Assembly (NCBI GenBank): GCA_028689835.1
Contig: JAQVCK010000006.1
Location: forward strand, 1-41,362
DNA: 41,362 bases
Source: Pygmaiobacter sp.
GTDB lineage: Bacteria; Bacillota; Clostridia; Oscillospirales; Ruminococcaceae
Direction of reading: 5' to 3'
Part shown: piece after piece, positions 1 through 8,095 of the stretch
Layout of the letters: every line of letters starts with the position of its first letter
Position numbering within the stretch: position 1 is the stretch's first letter
Notes under the pieces: generated by a model
The model's input: only the letters and a program-made list of their open reading frames with translations
Databases searched by the model: none
What the model was told of the DNA's origin: nothing
Program-made: the position numbers and the translations under genes

Positions 1-145
1 CCTGCAATTTTTCTTTCAGCGCGTCACACTTTGACTTTGTGCGGCTGGCAATCATAATTTCTTCAAACACGTCGCTGTTTTGGCAGCACTTGTGAATGGC
101 AACGCTGGCGACACCGCCACAGCCAATGATCATGCATTTTCCCAT
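1..145 (-). CDS. Carboxynorspermidine (saccharopine-type) dehydrogenase, N-terminal fragment
   Basis: Only the first 48 codons lie in the window; the gene runs off the left edge. The protein opens with a Rossmann dinucleotide-binding motif (GCGGVA at residues 8-13) and continues IHKCCQNSDVFEEI...ASRTKSKCDAL, the usual start of the saccharopine dehydrogenase-like carboxynorspermidine synthase family. Those enzymes reductively condense aspartate semialdehyde with putrescine or diaminopropane to give carboxyspermidine or carboxynorspermidine. The ATG follows the speB stop by 15 nt and has an AGGAG site 9 nt upstream, so it is the last visible gene of the spe operon. Context supports a polyamine role rather than lysine metabolism. 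A carboxynorspermidine decarboxylase would be expected just beyond the edge, but that cannot be seen. Confidence 0.8.
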   Translation of the reverse strand, partial: MGKCMIIGCGGVASVAIHKCCQNSDVFEEIMIASRTKSKCDALKEKLQ

Positions 146-160
146 CTGGTTCGTCTCCTT

Positions 161-1009
161 TTATTTGACAATTTGCAATAAAATTTCGCGGGTCAGTTTA
201 CAGGCCACGGCGGTCGAAGTGCCGCTTTGGTCGTAGTGGGGCGAAAGCTCGTTGATGTCACAGCCTACCACCCGCAGCTTGTTCAGCTGCAAAATGGCGC
301 GCAGCAGCTCGGTAAAGCTGACGCCGCCGGCCTCCGGCGTGCCGGTGCCGCAGAAAACCGACGGGTCCAGCACATCAAGGTCCAGCGACACATACACCGG
401 CACCCCCGCAAGCGCCGGTAACACCGCGGCAAAATCCGCAAGGGTAAACGGGTGCAGGTCAGTGTGGGCGCGGGCAAACGCAAACTCGTCGCGCTCGCCG
501 CTGCGAATGCCAAACTGGTGCAGGCGGCCGTCGCCGACAAGCTGCCACACCTGCCGCATCACCGTCGCGTGGGACAATGTCTCGCCAAGATAGTCGGCGC
601 GCAAATCGGTGTGGGCGTCAAAATGCAGCACGTGCAGGGAGGGGTAAGCCTTTTGCACGGCGCGCACCGCACCCAGCGTTATCAGGTGCTCGCCGCCCAG
701 CATCACCGGCAGCTTGCCGTCTGCCATCAGCCGCGCGGTGTATTCTTCGGTGAGCTGCAGCACCCTTGCGGGGTTGCCGAACGGCAACTCTAAATCGCCG
801 CCGTCGAACACCTGAATGTCGGTGAGGTCACGCCCGCTATAGGGCGAATAGGTCTCGATACCAAAGGACTCGCTGCGGATGGCGGGCGGCCCAAAACGGG
901 TGCCTGGCCGAAACGAGGTCGTACCGTCAAACGGTACGCCAAACAGCACGGCAGAGGCTTCTTCGTAATCGGCGTCGCAGCCAAGAAACGTCTGGATATT
1001 CTTATTCAC
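161..1009 (-). CDS. speB: Agmatinase (ureohydrolase family)
   Basis: This 282-residue cytoplasmic enzyme should hydrolyse agmatine to putrescine and urea. The binuclear manganese ligands of the arginase/agmatinase family are present: GGEH at 105-108, DAHTD at 131-135 and the SLDLDVLDP block with D210, D212 and D215. The length is normal for bacterial SpeB. The start is a GTG at 1009, overlapping the 3' end of speE by 8 nt, with a GGAGG site inside the speE coding end. Sitting after speA, it makes the agmatine route to putrescine complete and argues that the SpeA enzyme uses arginine. The closely related formimidoylglutamase and guanidinobutyrase families are less likely in this setting. Confidence 0.92.
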   Translation of the reverse strand: MNKNIQTFLGCDADYEEASAVLFGVPFDGTTSFRPGTRFGPPAIRSESFGIETYSPYSGRDLTDIQVFDGGDLELPFGNPARVLQLTEEYTARLMADGKLPVMLGGEHLITLGAVRAVQKAYPSLHVLHFDAHTDLRADYLGETLSHATVMRQVWQLVGDGRLHQFGIRSGERDEFAFARAHTDLHPFTLADFAAVLPALAGVPVYVSLDLDVLDPSVFCGTGTPEAGGVSFTELLRAILQLNKLRVVGCDINELSPHYDQSGTSTAVACKLTREILLQIVK

Positions 1010-1856
1010 TTTGCGCCAGCGCCTCCTTTACGTAGGTTGGCAGGTAAAACGCGCCGCGGTGCAGCGCGGTGTTGTAGTAGCGGGTGGCAAGGCCAAGGCG
1101 GTTCCACTGTGCGGGCTGCTGGTCGCTTACCGGGTGCAGCCCCTTGGACGCAAACCCAAACAGCCAGTGCCCCGACGGGTAGGTAGGGATATGCGCCTGA
1201 TATACTTCGCTCACCGGGAACACCCCTGCAATGCGGCGGTGGGCGTCCTGCATGGCCTTTGCGTCCTCTTGGTAAAACGGGCTTTCGTGCTGGTTTACCA
1301 TGATGCCCTGCGCCGTCAGCGCCTTGTGGCAGTTGCCGTAAAACTCTTTGGTAAACAGCACTTCGCCCGGGCCGGACGGGTCGGTAGAATCGACCAGAAT
1401 CAAATCATACACGCTGTCGGTATGGCGGATGAATTTCAAGCCGTCCTCAAAATGCAGGTGCATGCGCGCATCGTCAAACCCGCAGGCAGTACCGGGTAAA
1501 AAGCGGCGGCAGGTCTTTACGACCTCTTCGTCGATCTCCACAATGTCCACCTGCTCAATGCCGGGGTACTTGCCCAGCTCGCGGGCAACCCCGCCGTCGC
1601 CCGCGCCAATTACCAGCACGCGGCGGATGCCGGGGTTTACCGCCATCGGCACATGCACCATCATTTCATGGTAGATAAACTCGTCACGCTCGGTCAGCAT
1701 CATCACGCCGTCCAGCGTGAGAAACCGCCCAAACTCGGGCGAATCGTACACGGCAATGCGCTGGTAGTCACTTTGGGCCGCATAAAGCTGCTGCGTGACC
1801 CGGATGGAAAAGCGCACATCCTTTGTGTGGTACTCGCTGTACCATAAATCATCCAT
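1002..1856 (-). CDS. speE: Spermidine synthase (putrescine aminopropyltransferase)
   Basis: This 284-residue protein transfers the aminopropyl group of decarboxylated S-adenosylmethionine to putrescine. It has the short N-terminal beta domain ([18 protein letters not shown]) followed by a Rossmann methyltransferase-like fold. GAGDGG (84-89) binds the nucleoside part of the donor, the acidic VEIDE segment follows, and DSTDP (156-160) carries the active-site aspartate region. The ATG at 1856 overlaps the speA 3' end by 8 nt, which points to translational coupling. Its donor is supplied by SpeD at the head of the same operon. Size and motifs fit SpeE rather than the longer thermospermine or membrane-fused versions. 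Confidence 0.95.
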   Translation of the reverse strand: MDDLWYSEYHTKDVRFSIRVTQQLYAAQSDYQRIAVYDSPEFGRFLTLDGVMMLTERDEFIYHEMMVHVPMAVNPGIRRVLVIGAGDGGVARELGKYPGIEQVDIVEIDEEVVKTCRRFLPGTACGFDDARMHLHFEDGLKFIRHTDSVYDLILVDSTDPSGPGEVLFTKEFYGNCHKALTAQGIMVNQHESPFYQEDAKAMQDAHRRIAGVFPVSEVYQAHIPTYPSGHWLFGFASKGLHPVSDQQPAQWNRLGLATRYYNTALHRGAFYLPTYVKEALAQSE

Positions 1857-3309
1857 CGGCTTCCCCTTTCTCCAGCACGTTTAAGCGGCTGGCGTCCATG
1901 CACTCGGGCCCGGTCAGCAGGCAGCCCTTTTCGCGTGCGTAGTTGATATAATCCACAATGTCGCGGGTGATGCGCTCGCCCGGTGCCAGCACCGGGATGC
2001 CCGGCGGGTAGCACATCACAAATTCGGTGCACACTTCGCCGATGCTTTCTTCTAGCGGCAGGCTGCGCTTTGGCGCATAAAATGCCGTTTGCGGCGACAG
2101 CACCACCTCGGGGCTGATGTATTCGCTTTCAAACATATCACTGTTGTCTTTTTTATAAAGGCGCCGCAGTTCGGCCAGCGCGCTGATGAGCCGCTCGACA
2201 TTTTTGGTCTTATCCCCCACCGAAATATAAGCAAGAATGTTGCCAAGGTCGCCAAACTCAATTTGAATGTTGTACTCGTCGCGCAGCAGGTCGTACACCT
2301 CAATGCCCGCAAGGCCGATGCCCAGCGTGTTCACCGAAAGCTTGGTCGTATCAAAATCGTAAATGCTGTCGCCGTTGACAAGCTCGCTGCCGTAGGCGTA
2401 ATAGTCGCCAATGGCGTTGATTTCGCTGCGGGCATAGGCGGCAAAGTTTTTGACCTTTTCAAAAATCTGCACCCCCTGCAACGCAAGGTTGCGGCGCGAA
2501 ATATCAAGGCTGGACATTAGCAGGTAAGACCCGCTGGTCGTCTGCGTGAGGTTGATGACCTGCCGCACATAATGCTCGTTCACCGCCGGCCCGCACAGCA
2601 ACAGCGAGCTTTGGGTCAGCGACCCGCCGGATTTGTGCATGCTGACGGCGGCCATATCCGCCCCCGCCGCCATAGCGGAGACCGGCAGCCCCGCGCCAAA
2701 ATAAAAGTGGGTGCCGTGGGCTTCGTCTGCCAGCACGCGCAGCCCGTGCGCGTGGGCCAGCTGCACAATTTCGGCAAGGTTGGAACAGATGCCGTAATAG
2801 GTGGGGTTGTTGACTAAAATGGCCTTGGCTGCCGGGTGCGCGGCAAGGGTGCGCCGCACCTCGGGCATGGCCATGCCCAGCGCAATGCCAAGGCGGCGGT
2901 CGGTTTCGGGGTTGACATACACCGGCACCGCGCCGCACAGCACCAGCGCGTTGATGACGCTTTGGTGCACATTGCGCGGCAGAATAATTTCATCGCCGCT
3001 TTTCAGGGTGGAAAGCAGCATCGCCTGCACCGCCGAGGTGGTGCCGCCTACCATAAAAAAGGCGTGCGCGGCGCCAAAGGCTTCGGCGGCAAGCTGTTCT
3101 GCCTCGCGGATGACCCCGGACGGGTGGCACAGGTTGTCCAGCGGCTTCATTGAGTTCACGTCCACCGCAAGGCACTGCTCGCCCAAAAAAGCGGTCAGCG
3201 CCGGGTTGCCGCGCCCGCGCTTGTGGCCCGGCACATCAAACGGCACCAGGCGGTCGCTTTTCATGCGCTCTAGCGCCTCGTACAGCGGTGCTCTGGTCTG
3301 GTCCATCAT
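1849..3309 (-). CDS. speA: PLP-dependent Orn/Lys/Arg decarboxylase, probably arginine decarboxylase
   Basis: This 486-residue fold-type I PLP enzyme is of the short Bacillus SpeA/YaaO type and lacks the large N-terminal wing domain of the inducible E. coli decarboxylases. VPGHKRG lies near residues 26-32, DEAHG is at 195-199, and the Schiff-base lysine is K226 in SMHKSGGS. The family includes arginine, lysine and ornithine decarboxylases that cannot be told apart by motif alone. An agmatinase gene two places downstream favours arginine to agmatine. The ATG at 3309 overlaps the speD stop in an ATGA arrangement. Confidence 0.9.
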   Translation of the reverse strand: MMDQTRAPLYEALERMKSDRLVPFDVPGHKRGRGNPALTAFLGEQCLAVDVNSMKPLDNLCHPSGVIREAEQLAAEAFGAAHAFFMVGGTTSAVQAMLLSTLKSGDEIILPRNVHQSVINALVLCGAVPVYVNPETDRRLGIALGMAMPEVRRTLAAHPAAKAILVNNPTYYGICSNLAEIVQLAHAHGLRVLADEAHGTHFYFGAGLPVSAMAAGADMAAVSMHKSGGSLTQSSLLLCGPAVNEHYVRQVINLTQTTSGSYLLMSSLDISRRNLALQGVQIFEKVKNFAAYARSEINAIGDYYAYGSELVNGDSIYDFDTTKLSVNTLGIGLAGIEVYDLLRDEYNIQIEFGDLGNILAYISVGDKTKNVERLISALAELRRLYKKDNSDMFESEYISPEVVLSPQTAFYAPKRSLPLEESIGEVCTEFVMCYPPGIPVLAPGERITRDIVDYINYAREKGCLLTGPECMDASRLNVLEKGEADG

Positions 3310-4085
3310 TGCTGTGCCTCCCGGTAGATGTTGGTGCCGCTGAAAATTTCAATCATCTCGCGGCGCAGTGCATTGGTGATGTCCAGCCGCACCTGCGGCG
3401 GCAGCTCGTACACGTCGGAGTTGAACAGGTAGTTTTGCAGCACAATGTCTTTGATGAGCATTTTGGTGTGAAAGATATTCGACTGGTAGATGTTGACGTC
3501 GATGGAGTCGTACCGGCGCAAGGTATCCTCTGCGATATAGTCCTGTATCGAGGCGATGCGGTGGTCGATGAACAGCTTTTTGCCCTCGACATCGCGGGTA
3601 AAGCCGCGCACGCGGTAATCCATCGTGATGATGTCGGAGTCAAAGCTGCCAATCAAAAAGTCCAGCGTGGAAAGCGGGGTAATCTCGCCACAGGTGGCAA
3701 CGTCGATGTCCACCCGGAAGGTGGCAATCGAGGTTTCGGGGTGGTACTCGGGGTAGGTGTGCACCGTGACATGGCTTTTGTCCAAATGGGCCACGACGGT
3801 TTCCCCGCTGCGGCTTTGCACCATGCTTTTTTCGGCAATCAAAAAGGTGACACTGGCGCCCTGCGGCTCGTAGTCCTGCCGGGAGATGTTCAGCACCGTC
3901 GCGCCAATCATGCCGGTCAACCGGGTCAGGATGTCGGTGAGACGCTCTGAATTGTACTGCTCGTTGATATACTTGATATAGTCCTGTTGTTCACGTGCCG
4001 TTTTAGCATAGCAGATATCGTAAATATTAAAGCTCAGCGACTTGGTTAAATTGTTAAAGCCGTACAGTTTCAGTTTGTCCACCAT
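3306..4085 (-). CDS. speD: S-adenosylmethionine decarboxylase proenzyme, E. coli type
   Basis: This 259-residue proenzyme makes decarboxylated AdoMet, the aminopropyl donor for SpeE. It belongs to the longer, E. coli-like class of bacterial SpeD (about 264 residues), not the short Bacillus/Thermotoga class, as shown by the conserved [22 protein letters not shown] start and the [10 protein letters not shown] segment. Self-cleavage that forms the pyruvoyl cofactor is expected between K103 and S104 in AHLDKSH. The ATG has a run of six G as ribosome site 6 nt upstream. It is the first gene of the operon and sits directly behind an intrinsic terminator, so its expression, and that of the whole pathway, probably depends on readthrough. 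Confidence 0.96.
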   Translation of the reverse strand: MVDKLKLYGFNNLTKSLSFNIYDICYAKTAREQQDYIKYINEQYNSERLTDILTRLTGMIGATVLNISRQDYEPQGASVTFLIAEKSMVQSRSGETVVAHLDKSHVTVHTYPEYHPETSIATFRVDIDVATCGEITPLSTLDFLIGSFDSDIITMDYRVRGFTRDVEGKKLFIDHRIASIQDYIAEDTLRRYDSIDVNIYQSNIFHTKMLIKDIVLQNYLFNSDVYELPPQVRLDITNALRREMIEIFSGTNIYREAQQ

Positions 4086-4108
4086 TAAAATCCCCCCAAA
4101 TACAAAAA

Positions 4109-4140
4109 AAGATGCACCACAGTATTCTGTGATGCATCTT
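4109..4140 (-). terminator. Intrinsic terminator in the speD leader (attenuator)
   Basis: On the minus strand a 14-bp stem (AAGATGCATCACAG paired with CTGTGGTGCATCTT, one G-U pair) closes a 4-nt loop and is followed by seven T at 4110-4104. The speD ribosome site begins only about 7 nt after the T run. The neighbouring gene upstream (flavodoxin) is divergent, so this terminator can only act on the transcript that enters speD. That makes it either an attenuator or the end of a stand-alone leader RNA. Confidence 0.9.
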
Positions 4141-4477
4141 GCGTTTTTGCCAAAATCAATACAACAGCATACGGCGCCTTGCGGTACCCGGCAGGCCGGG
4201 CGCTGCGCGCTTTCTTTTGTACTGGCTCAGAGTCTATATAGTAAGAAACTACTTTTACCACTCTTATTGACCGTTTCACAAGCGTGTATCAGAATACACT
4301 TGGTTATGAAGTAACCAACTGGCAATTCAGTTGCCAACTTATAAATTTTGCGCTCTTAACGCAATCAATAATGTGGGTTGCCCCACGCTCGGCAGTTGAC
4401 CCGGCTGTCCGTCTGGCCTTAAGTTTTGCCGCGGCAAAACTGGTCTGTGTTTCTTCTCGCTATATGCGACCTGAAGC
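4141..4477 (-). ncRNA. Long structured leader RNA upstream of speD (riboswitch/attenuator or free ncRNA)
   Basis: Between the predicted start of transcription (about 4477) and the terminator there is no credible coding frame but a dense series of perfect hairpins on the minus-strand RNA. They are at 4423-4440 (GUUUUGC/GCAAAAC), 4373-4386 (GUGGG-GCAA-CCCAC, a GNRA tetraloop), 4348-4364 (UUGCG/CGCAA), 4319-4337 (UGGCAA/UUGCCA), 4300-4318 (UUGGUUA/UAACCAA), 4284-4299 (GUGUAU/AUACAC) and 4187-4200 (CCCGG/CCGGG). Five are packed head to tail over about 100 nt. The unpaired block between the first two hairpins is the kind of conserved-looking core seen in large clostridial RNAs; the raiA motif RNA is one candidate family, from memory only. 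It is not a T-box, tmRNA, RNase P or SRP RNA by motif. Confidence 0.6.
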
Positions 4478-4483
4478 AGATTT

Positions 4484-4513
4484 ACTATAAAGTATTACAC
4501 TGGTTGCTGTCAA
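4484..4513 (-). promoter_or_regulatory. Promoter of the spe operon
   Basis: Minus-strand -35 TTGACA (4513-4508) and -10 TATAGT (4489-4484) are separated by 18 bp. Transcription should start near 4477, giving a 5' leader of about 390 nt before speD. No better promoter lies closer to the gene. Confidence 0.75.
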
Positions 4514-4550
4514 GGTTTTTTTGTTTTGCCCATCACGATTAAACCATTTC

Positions 4551-4569
4551 ATACCCATAATATGGGTAT
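4551..4569. promoter_or_regulatory. Perfect palindrome, likely operator
   Basis: ATACCCATA-A-TATGGGTAT is a 9+9 bp inverted repeat with a single central base. It lies about 40 bp upstream of the spe -35 and about 160 bp upstream of the flavodoxin promoter. The form is that of a dimeric repressor or activator site; the regulator is unknown. Confidence 0.5.
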
Positions 4570-4660
4570 TATTCTTGTTTCTGTTGTGACATCCAAGCTT
4601 TTTGGTACACAAAAACCGTTATTTTGTAAACTGTGGGGCTTTTGCAGCACAGTTTTTTAG

Positions 4661-4703
4661 GTGATATAGAAAATTTGACCAAATTTGTGAAATTTCATAT
4701 CAC
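4661..4703. repeat. AT-rich imperfect inverted repeat
   Basis: GTGATAT...AAATTT at 4661-4674 is mirrored by AAATTTCATATCAC at 4690-4703 with one or two bulges. This gives a potential stem of about 13-14 bp around a 15-nt centre. It sits in the otherwise empty 4570-4730 stretch between divergent promoters and ends 30 bp upstream of the flavodoxin -35. It has no T run, so a protein-binding or DNA-topology role is more likely than termination. Confidence 0.4.
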
Positions 4704-4732
4704 ATCACTGTTTTCCCTGTGGCTTCAAGCAG

Positions 4733-4762
4733 TTGACAGCCCTTGCAACAGCGGGCTATACT
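4733..4762 (+). promoter_or_regulatory. Promoter of the flavodoxin-like reductase gene
   Basis: TTGACA (4733-4738) and TATACT (4757-4762) are 18 bp apart. A short inverted repeat (AGCCC...GGGCT) spans the spacer. A GCCCGC/GCGGGC hairpin at 4796-4810 precedes the ribosome site of the gene. Confidence 0.7.
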
Positions 4763-4834
4763 GGCAGGGTAGGCGGGCTTTTGTAACTGGCCTGCGCCCG
4801 CCCTGCGGGCAGATTGAAACTGGGGGGTTTTAAA

Positions 4835-5461
4835 ATGAAGGTACTGCTGGTCAACGGCAGCAGCCACGAAAAAGGCTGCACTTATACTGCACTGCAACAG
4901 GTGGCGGCTGTTTTAGAACAGGAAGGCATTGCCTGCGAAACAGTGCAACTGGGTGGTGGCCCGGTGCGGGACTGCATTGCCTGTGGCAAATGTAAAACGC
5001 TGCAAAATGCCTGTGTGTTCCGCGATGATGTGGTCAACGAGGTGATTGACAAAGCCGCGCAGGCCGACGGCTTTATTTTTGGCACACCGGTGTATTACGC
5101 GCACCCCAGCGGGCGCATTTTGTCGGTGCTGGACCGCACGTTTTACGCGGGCAAAAAAGCTTTTTTGCATAAGCCCGGTGCCGCCATTGCCTCTGCGCGT
5201 CGCGCGGGTACCACCGTGTCGACTGACGTGCTAAACAAATACTTCACCATTGCCGAAATGCCAATTGTCGCTTCGTCTTATTGGAACATGGTGCACGGCA
5301 ACCGGCCTGAAGAGGTATTGCAGGACGCCGAGGGCATGATGACCCTGCAAAACCTTGGTCGCAACATGGCTTGGCTGCTGCGCTGCATTGAGGCGGGCAA
5401 AGCGCAGGGCATTACCGCGCCCCAAAACGACGGCAGTGTGCGCACCAACTTTATTCGCTGA
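4835..5461 (+). CDS. Flavodoxin-fold NADPH-dependent FMN reductase family protein
   Basis: This 208-residue soluble protein has a flavodoxin-like fold. The N-terminal VLLVNGSSHEKGCTYTALQ forms the phosphate-binding loop for FMN, and DCIACGKC (about residues 45-52) is the cysteine cluster common in the iron-sulfur-flavoprotein-like and azoreductase-like branches. FGTPVYYAHPSG is the second flavin-binding strand-loop. The ATG at 4835 is preceded by TGGGGGG at 7 nt; a TTG 21 nt further up is less likely because it precedes the ribosome site. Members reduce quinones, azo dyes, iron or flavins with NAD(P)H; the substrate here is unknown. It is a single-gene unit with its own promoter and terminator. 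Confidence 0.85.
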   Translation: MKVLLVNGSSHEKGCTYTALQQVAAVLEQEGIACETVQLGGGPVRDCIACGKCKTLQNACVFRDDVVNEVIDKAAQADGFIFGTPVYYAHPSGRILSVLDRTFYAGKKAFLHKPGAAIASARRAGTTVSTDVLNKYFTIAEMPIVASSYWNMVHGNRPEEVLQDAEGMMTLQNLGRNMAWLLRCIEAGKAQGITAPQNDGSVRTNFIR

Positions 5462-5517
5462 CTCGGGTGCTGTGCGGCAGCACGCCGCCGCGGCCAGTTA
5501 GTGGCTAAAAAATGTAA

Positions 5518-5545
5518 CCCCGGCACACCGCCGGGGCCTTTTTTT
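5518..5545 (+). terminator. Intrinsic terminator after the flavodoxin-like gene
   Basis: A CCCCGGC/GCCGGGG 7-bp stem with loop ACACC is followed by CC and seven T. It ends the single-gene unit. Confidence 0.9.
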
Positions 5546-5628
5546 GCGGCACTGTTGCATTTTTTTGCCCCGTGCCGATTGCAAATGAGGCCTAAAAAAG
5601 TTATGATATTGGGCGAGGGGGAATGTTG

Positions 5629-6864
5629 ATGAAGTTGTTTTCGGGCAAGCACCACCCTGCCCTTGGTTTTTTAAAGTACGTTGGGCCCGGCTTGCTGGTA
5701 ACCGTGGGGTTTATTGACCCCGGCAACTGGGCATCCAACATTGCGGCAGGCTCTGCCTACGGCTATACGCTGCTTTGGATGGTCACGCTTTCTACCATCA
5801 TGCTGATTTTGTTGCAGCACAACGCCGCGCACCTTGGTATTGTAACCGGCAAGTGCCTTGCCGAAGCAACCACCGAAAACGTGCGCCCGTGGCTGCGTTA
5901 TTTTATTTTAGGCACCGCAGTTGCCGCCGCGGTGTCCACGGCGCTGGCTGAAATTTTAGGTGGCGCCATTGCGCTGAACATGCTGTTTCACCTGCCCATT
6001 AAACTGGGCTCGTTATTGGTGATGGTGGTTGCACTGTTTTTGCAGTTTACCAACTCGTACAAAAAAATTGAAAAAATCATCATTGGCTTTGTTTCGCTGA
6101 TTGGGCTTTCGTTTTTATTTGAGATTGCCATTGTCAATATCGGCTGGCCGCAGGCCGCCGCCGGGTGGGTGACACCGGCGTTCCCCACCGGGTCAATGCC
6201 CATCATCATGAGCGTGCTGGGTGCGGTGGTAATGCCGCATAACCTGTTTTTGCACTCCGAGATCATCCAAAGCAGGCAGTGGAACTTGCAGGATGAAGCG
6301 GTGATTCAAAAACAGCTGAAATACGAATTTGGCGACACTTTGCTTTCGATGTTGATTGGCTGGGCCATTAACAGCGCGATGATTTTAATGGCCGCCGCCA
6401 CCTTTTTTCAAAACGGCATTGTGGTAAACGACCTTGCGCAGGCAGAACAGATGTTGCGCCCGCTGCTGGGCAATGCCGCCTCGGTCGTATTTGCGGTGGC
6501 ACTGCTGTTTGCGGGGCTGTCCTCCAGTATTACGGCGGGCATGGCGGGCGGCAGTATTTTTGCCGGCATGTTTGCAGAGCCATACGACATCCACGACAGC
6601 CACACCAAAACCGGTGTGTTGATTACGATGGTGGTGGCTACTGTCATCATCTTTTTTATCTCGTCGCCGTTTGACGGGCTGATTTATTCGCAGATGCTGC
6701 TGAGCATTCAACTGCCAATTACCATTTTTACGCAAATCTACCTGACCTCTTCGCACAAGGTCATGGGCAAATACGCAAACTCGCGGCTGGACAAAACCCT
6801 GCTTTGGGTAATAGGCCTTGTCGTGACCGTACTAAATATTGCACTGCTACTCAGCGCGCTGTAA
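5629..6864 (+). CDS. NRAMP-family divalent metal ion transporter
   Basis: This 411-residue integral membrane protein with about 11 hydrophobic helices couples proton entry to uptake of Mn2+ or Fe2+. The family metal-site motifs are intact: DPGN in helix 1 (D30, N33) and VMPHNLFLHS in helix 6 (M202), which together coordinate the metal. The ATG at 5629 is preferred over 5623 because GGCGAGGGGG lies about 7 nt before it. The gene has a shared terminator downstream. No Fur, MntR or DtxR regulator lies nearby, so the preferred metal cannot be fixed. It is close to MsrAB, consistent with but not proof of a manganese/oxidative-stress link. Confidence 0.93.
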   Translation: MKLFSGKHHPALGFLKYVGPGLLVTVGFIDPGNWASNIAAGSAYGYTLLWMVTLSTIMLILLQHNAAHLGIVTGKCLAEATTENVRPWLRYFILGTAVAAAVSTALAEILGGAIALNMLFHLPIKLGSLLVMVVALFLQFTNSYKKIEKIIIGFVSLIGLSFLFEIAIVNIGWPQAAAGWVTPAFPTGSMPIIMSVLGAVVMPHNLFLHSEIIQSRQWNLQDEAVIQKQLKYEFGDTLLSMLIGWAINSAMILMAAATFFQNGIVVNDLAQAEQMLRPLLGNAASVVFAVALLFAGLSSSITAGMAGGSIFAGMFAEPYDIHDSHTKTGVLITMVVATVIIFFISSPFDGLIYSQMLLSIQLPITIFTQIYLTSSHKVMGKYANSRLDKTLLWVIGLVVTVLNIALLLSAL

Positions 6865-6877
6865 AGCGCTGTAAAAA

Positions 6878-6908
6878 GGCTCCGTTTGCCGGTACGGCAA
6901 ACGGAGCC
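6878..6908. terminator. Bidirectional intrinsic terminator between NRAMP gene and msrAB
   Basis: A 14-bp perfect stem (GGCTCCGTTTGCCG with its complement, loop GTA) has an A run on its left (6873-6877) and five T on its right (6909-6913). It can therefore stop transcription from both converging genes. Confidence 0.92.
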
Positions 6909-6941
6909 TTTTTATGTTCTGTTTTCTATTTTTACATACGG

Positions 6942-7892
6942 CTAATCCACCAGCGGCAGCAAGGCACCGTAGCCCTGTTGCTGCATTTCGTCTTTCGGCA
7001 CAAAGCGCAGCGACGCACTGTTAATACAATAGCGCAGGCCACCCCGCTCTGTGGGGCCATCATTGAACACATGCCCAAGGTGGGCATCCCCCACACGGCT
7101 GCGCACCTCGGTGCGCACCATACCGTGGGTGATGTCTTGCAGTTGCTTTACCACATTCGGGTCCAGCGGCTTTGCAAAACTGGGCCAACCGCACCCGCTT
7201 TCAAACTTGTCGGCAGAGCTGAACAGCGGCTCACCAGTGGTGATATCGACATAAATACCGGGACGAAACGTCTCATAGTACTCGTTTTGAAACGGCGGCT
7301 CGGTGGCATTTTGGCGTGCAACCTCATATTGCAACTGGCTCAATGTGGCGCGCAGCGCATCGTCGCTTTGCGGGGCATAGGCTGTGGGGTCTACCACCGC
7401 AGCCGCGGCCTTTGCAAATTTTTCGGGTGCAATGTGGCAGTACCCGCCGGGGTTTTTGTCCAGATAATCCTGATGGTACTCCTCCGCCCGGCTGAAATTT
7501 TCCAGCGGGCGCACCTCGATGGCAATCGGCTGGGTAACCTTTTTTGCCAGTGTGGCAATCGCCTTGTCAATCACAGGGCGGTCACTAGCATTGGTGTAAT
7601 AAATGCCGGTGCGGTACTGCGGGCCGCGGTCACCGCCCTGCCGGTTAACCGACACCGGGTCAATGGCGTCAAAATAGAGGTTTAGCAAAAAGCTCAGCGG
7701 CACCACCGCAGCGTCATACACCACCTTTACTGTTTCGGCGTGGCCGGTGGTGTGGCTACATACCTCTTCATAGGTGGGGTTTTGCGTGGTGCCGTTGGCG
7801 TACCCTACCTCAGTGTCCTGCACCCCATGCACCGATGCAATGTATTTTTCCATCCCCCAAAAGCAGCCGCCTGCAAGGTAAATTTCAGACAT
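6942..7892 (-). CDS. msrAB: Bifunctional peptide methionine sulfoxide reductase MsrA/MsrB
   Basis: This 316-residue fused enzyme repairs oxidised methionine. The N-terminal MsrA domain (about 1-160) reduces the S-sulfoxide with the nucleophile C10 in GGCFWG. The C-terminal MsrB domain (about 185-310) reduces the R-sulfoxide, with CGWPSF at 234-239 and the catalytic cysteine C289 in RYCINSAS. The zinc-binding CxxC pairs of some MsrB proteins are absent. No signal peptide is seen, so it is cytosolic. The ATG at 7892 follows AGGAGG by 8 nt; an upstream GTG overlaps the ribosome site and is rejected. It is monocistronic. Confidence 0.96.
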   Translation of the reverse strand: MSEIYLAGGCFWGMEKYIASVHGVQDTEVGYANGTTQNPTYEEVCSHTTGHAETVKVVYDAAVVPLSFLLNLYFDAIDPVSVNRQGGDRGPQYRTGIYYTNASDRPVIDKAIATLAKKVTQPIAIEVRPLENFSRAEEYHQDYLDKNPGGYCHIAPEKFAKAAAAVVDPTAYAPQSDDALRATLSQLQYEVARQNATEPPFQNEYYETFRPGIYVDITTGEPLFSSADKFESGCGWPSFAKPLDPNVVKQLQDITHGMVRTEVRSRVGDAHLGHVFNDGPTERGGLRYCINSASLRFVPKDEMQQQGYGALLPLVD

Positions 7893-7966
7893 AAACAGCA
7901 CCTCCTGCTGATTATTTTGTAGATTGTTTGAACTGGGCTGCCAGCGTGTGGCCCCGCCCTGTCTTT

Positions 7967-7995
7967 ATACTACCTCAATTTGGTAGGAATTTCAA
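7967..7995 (-). promoter_or_regulatory. msrAB promoter with inverted repeat in the spacer
   Basis: -35 TTGAAA (7995-7990) and -10 TAGTAT (7972-7967) are 17 bp apart. An inverted repeat CTACC-N7-GGTAG runs across the -10/spacer region, the place where a repressor would block RNA polymerase. Confidence 0.6.
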
Positions 7996-8036
7996 TCCCC
8001 CCGCTTTTTCACTTTGCCGCCCCCCACAAAAACAAA

Positions 8037-8073
8037 CAGGGTGTGCTTTGCTGGTTTGGCAAAGCACACCCTG
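8037..8073 (-). terminator. Intrinsic terminator of the gltBD operon
   Basis: A 15-bp stem (CAGGGTGTGCTTTGC and its complement, 7-nt loop) is followed on the minus strand by a T-rich tract broken by single G residues. It lies 23 nt after the gltD stop. Confidence 0.88.
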
Positions 8074-8095
8074 TATTACTTGGGTTTAAACAACC

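Noticed and set aside
4085-4279. Small minus-strand open frame of 64 codons in the speD leader
   Set aside because: It starts with GTG without a ribosome site, runs through the terminator hairpin and has no recognisable motif; RNA structure explains the segment better.
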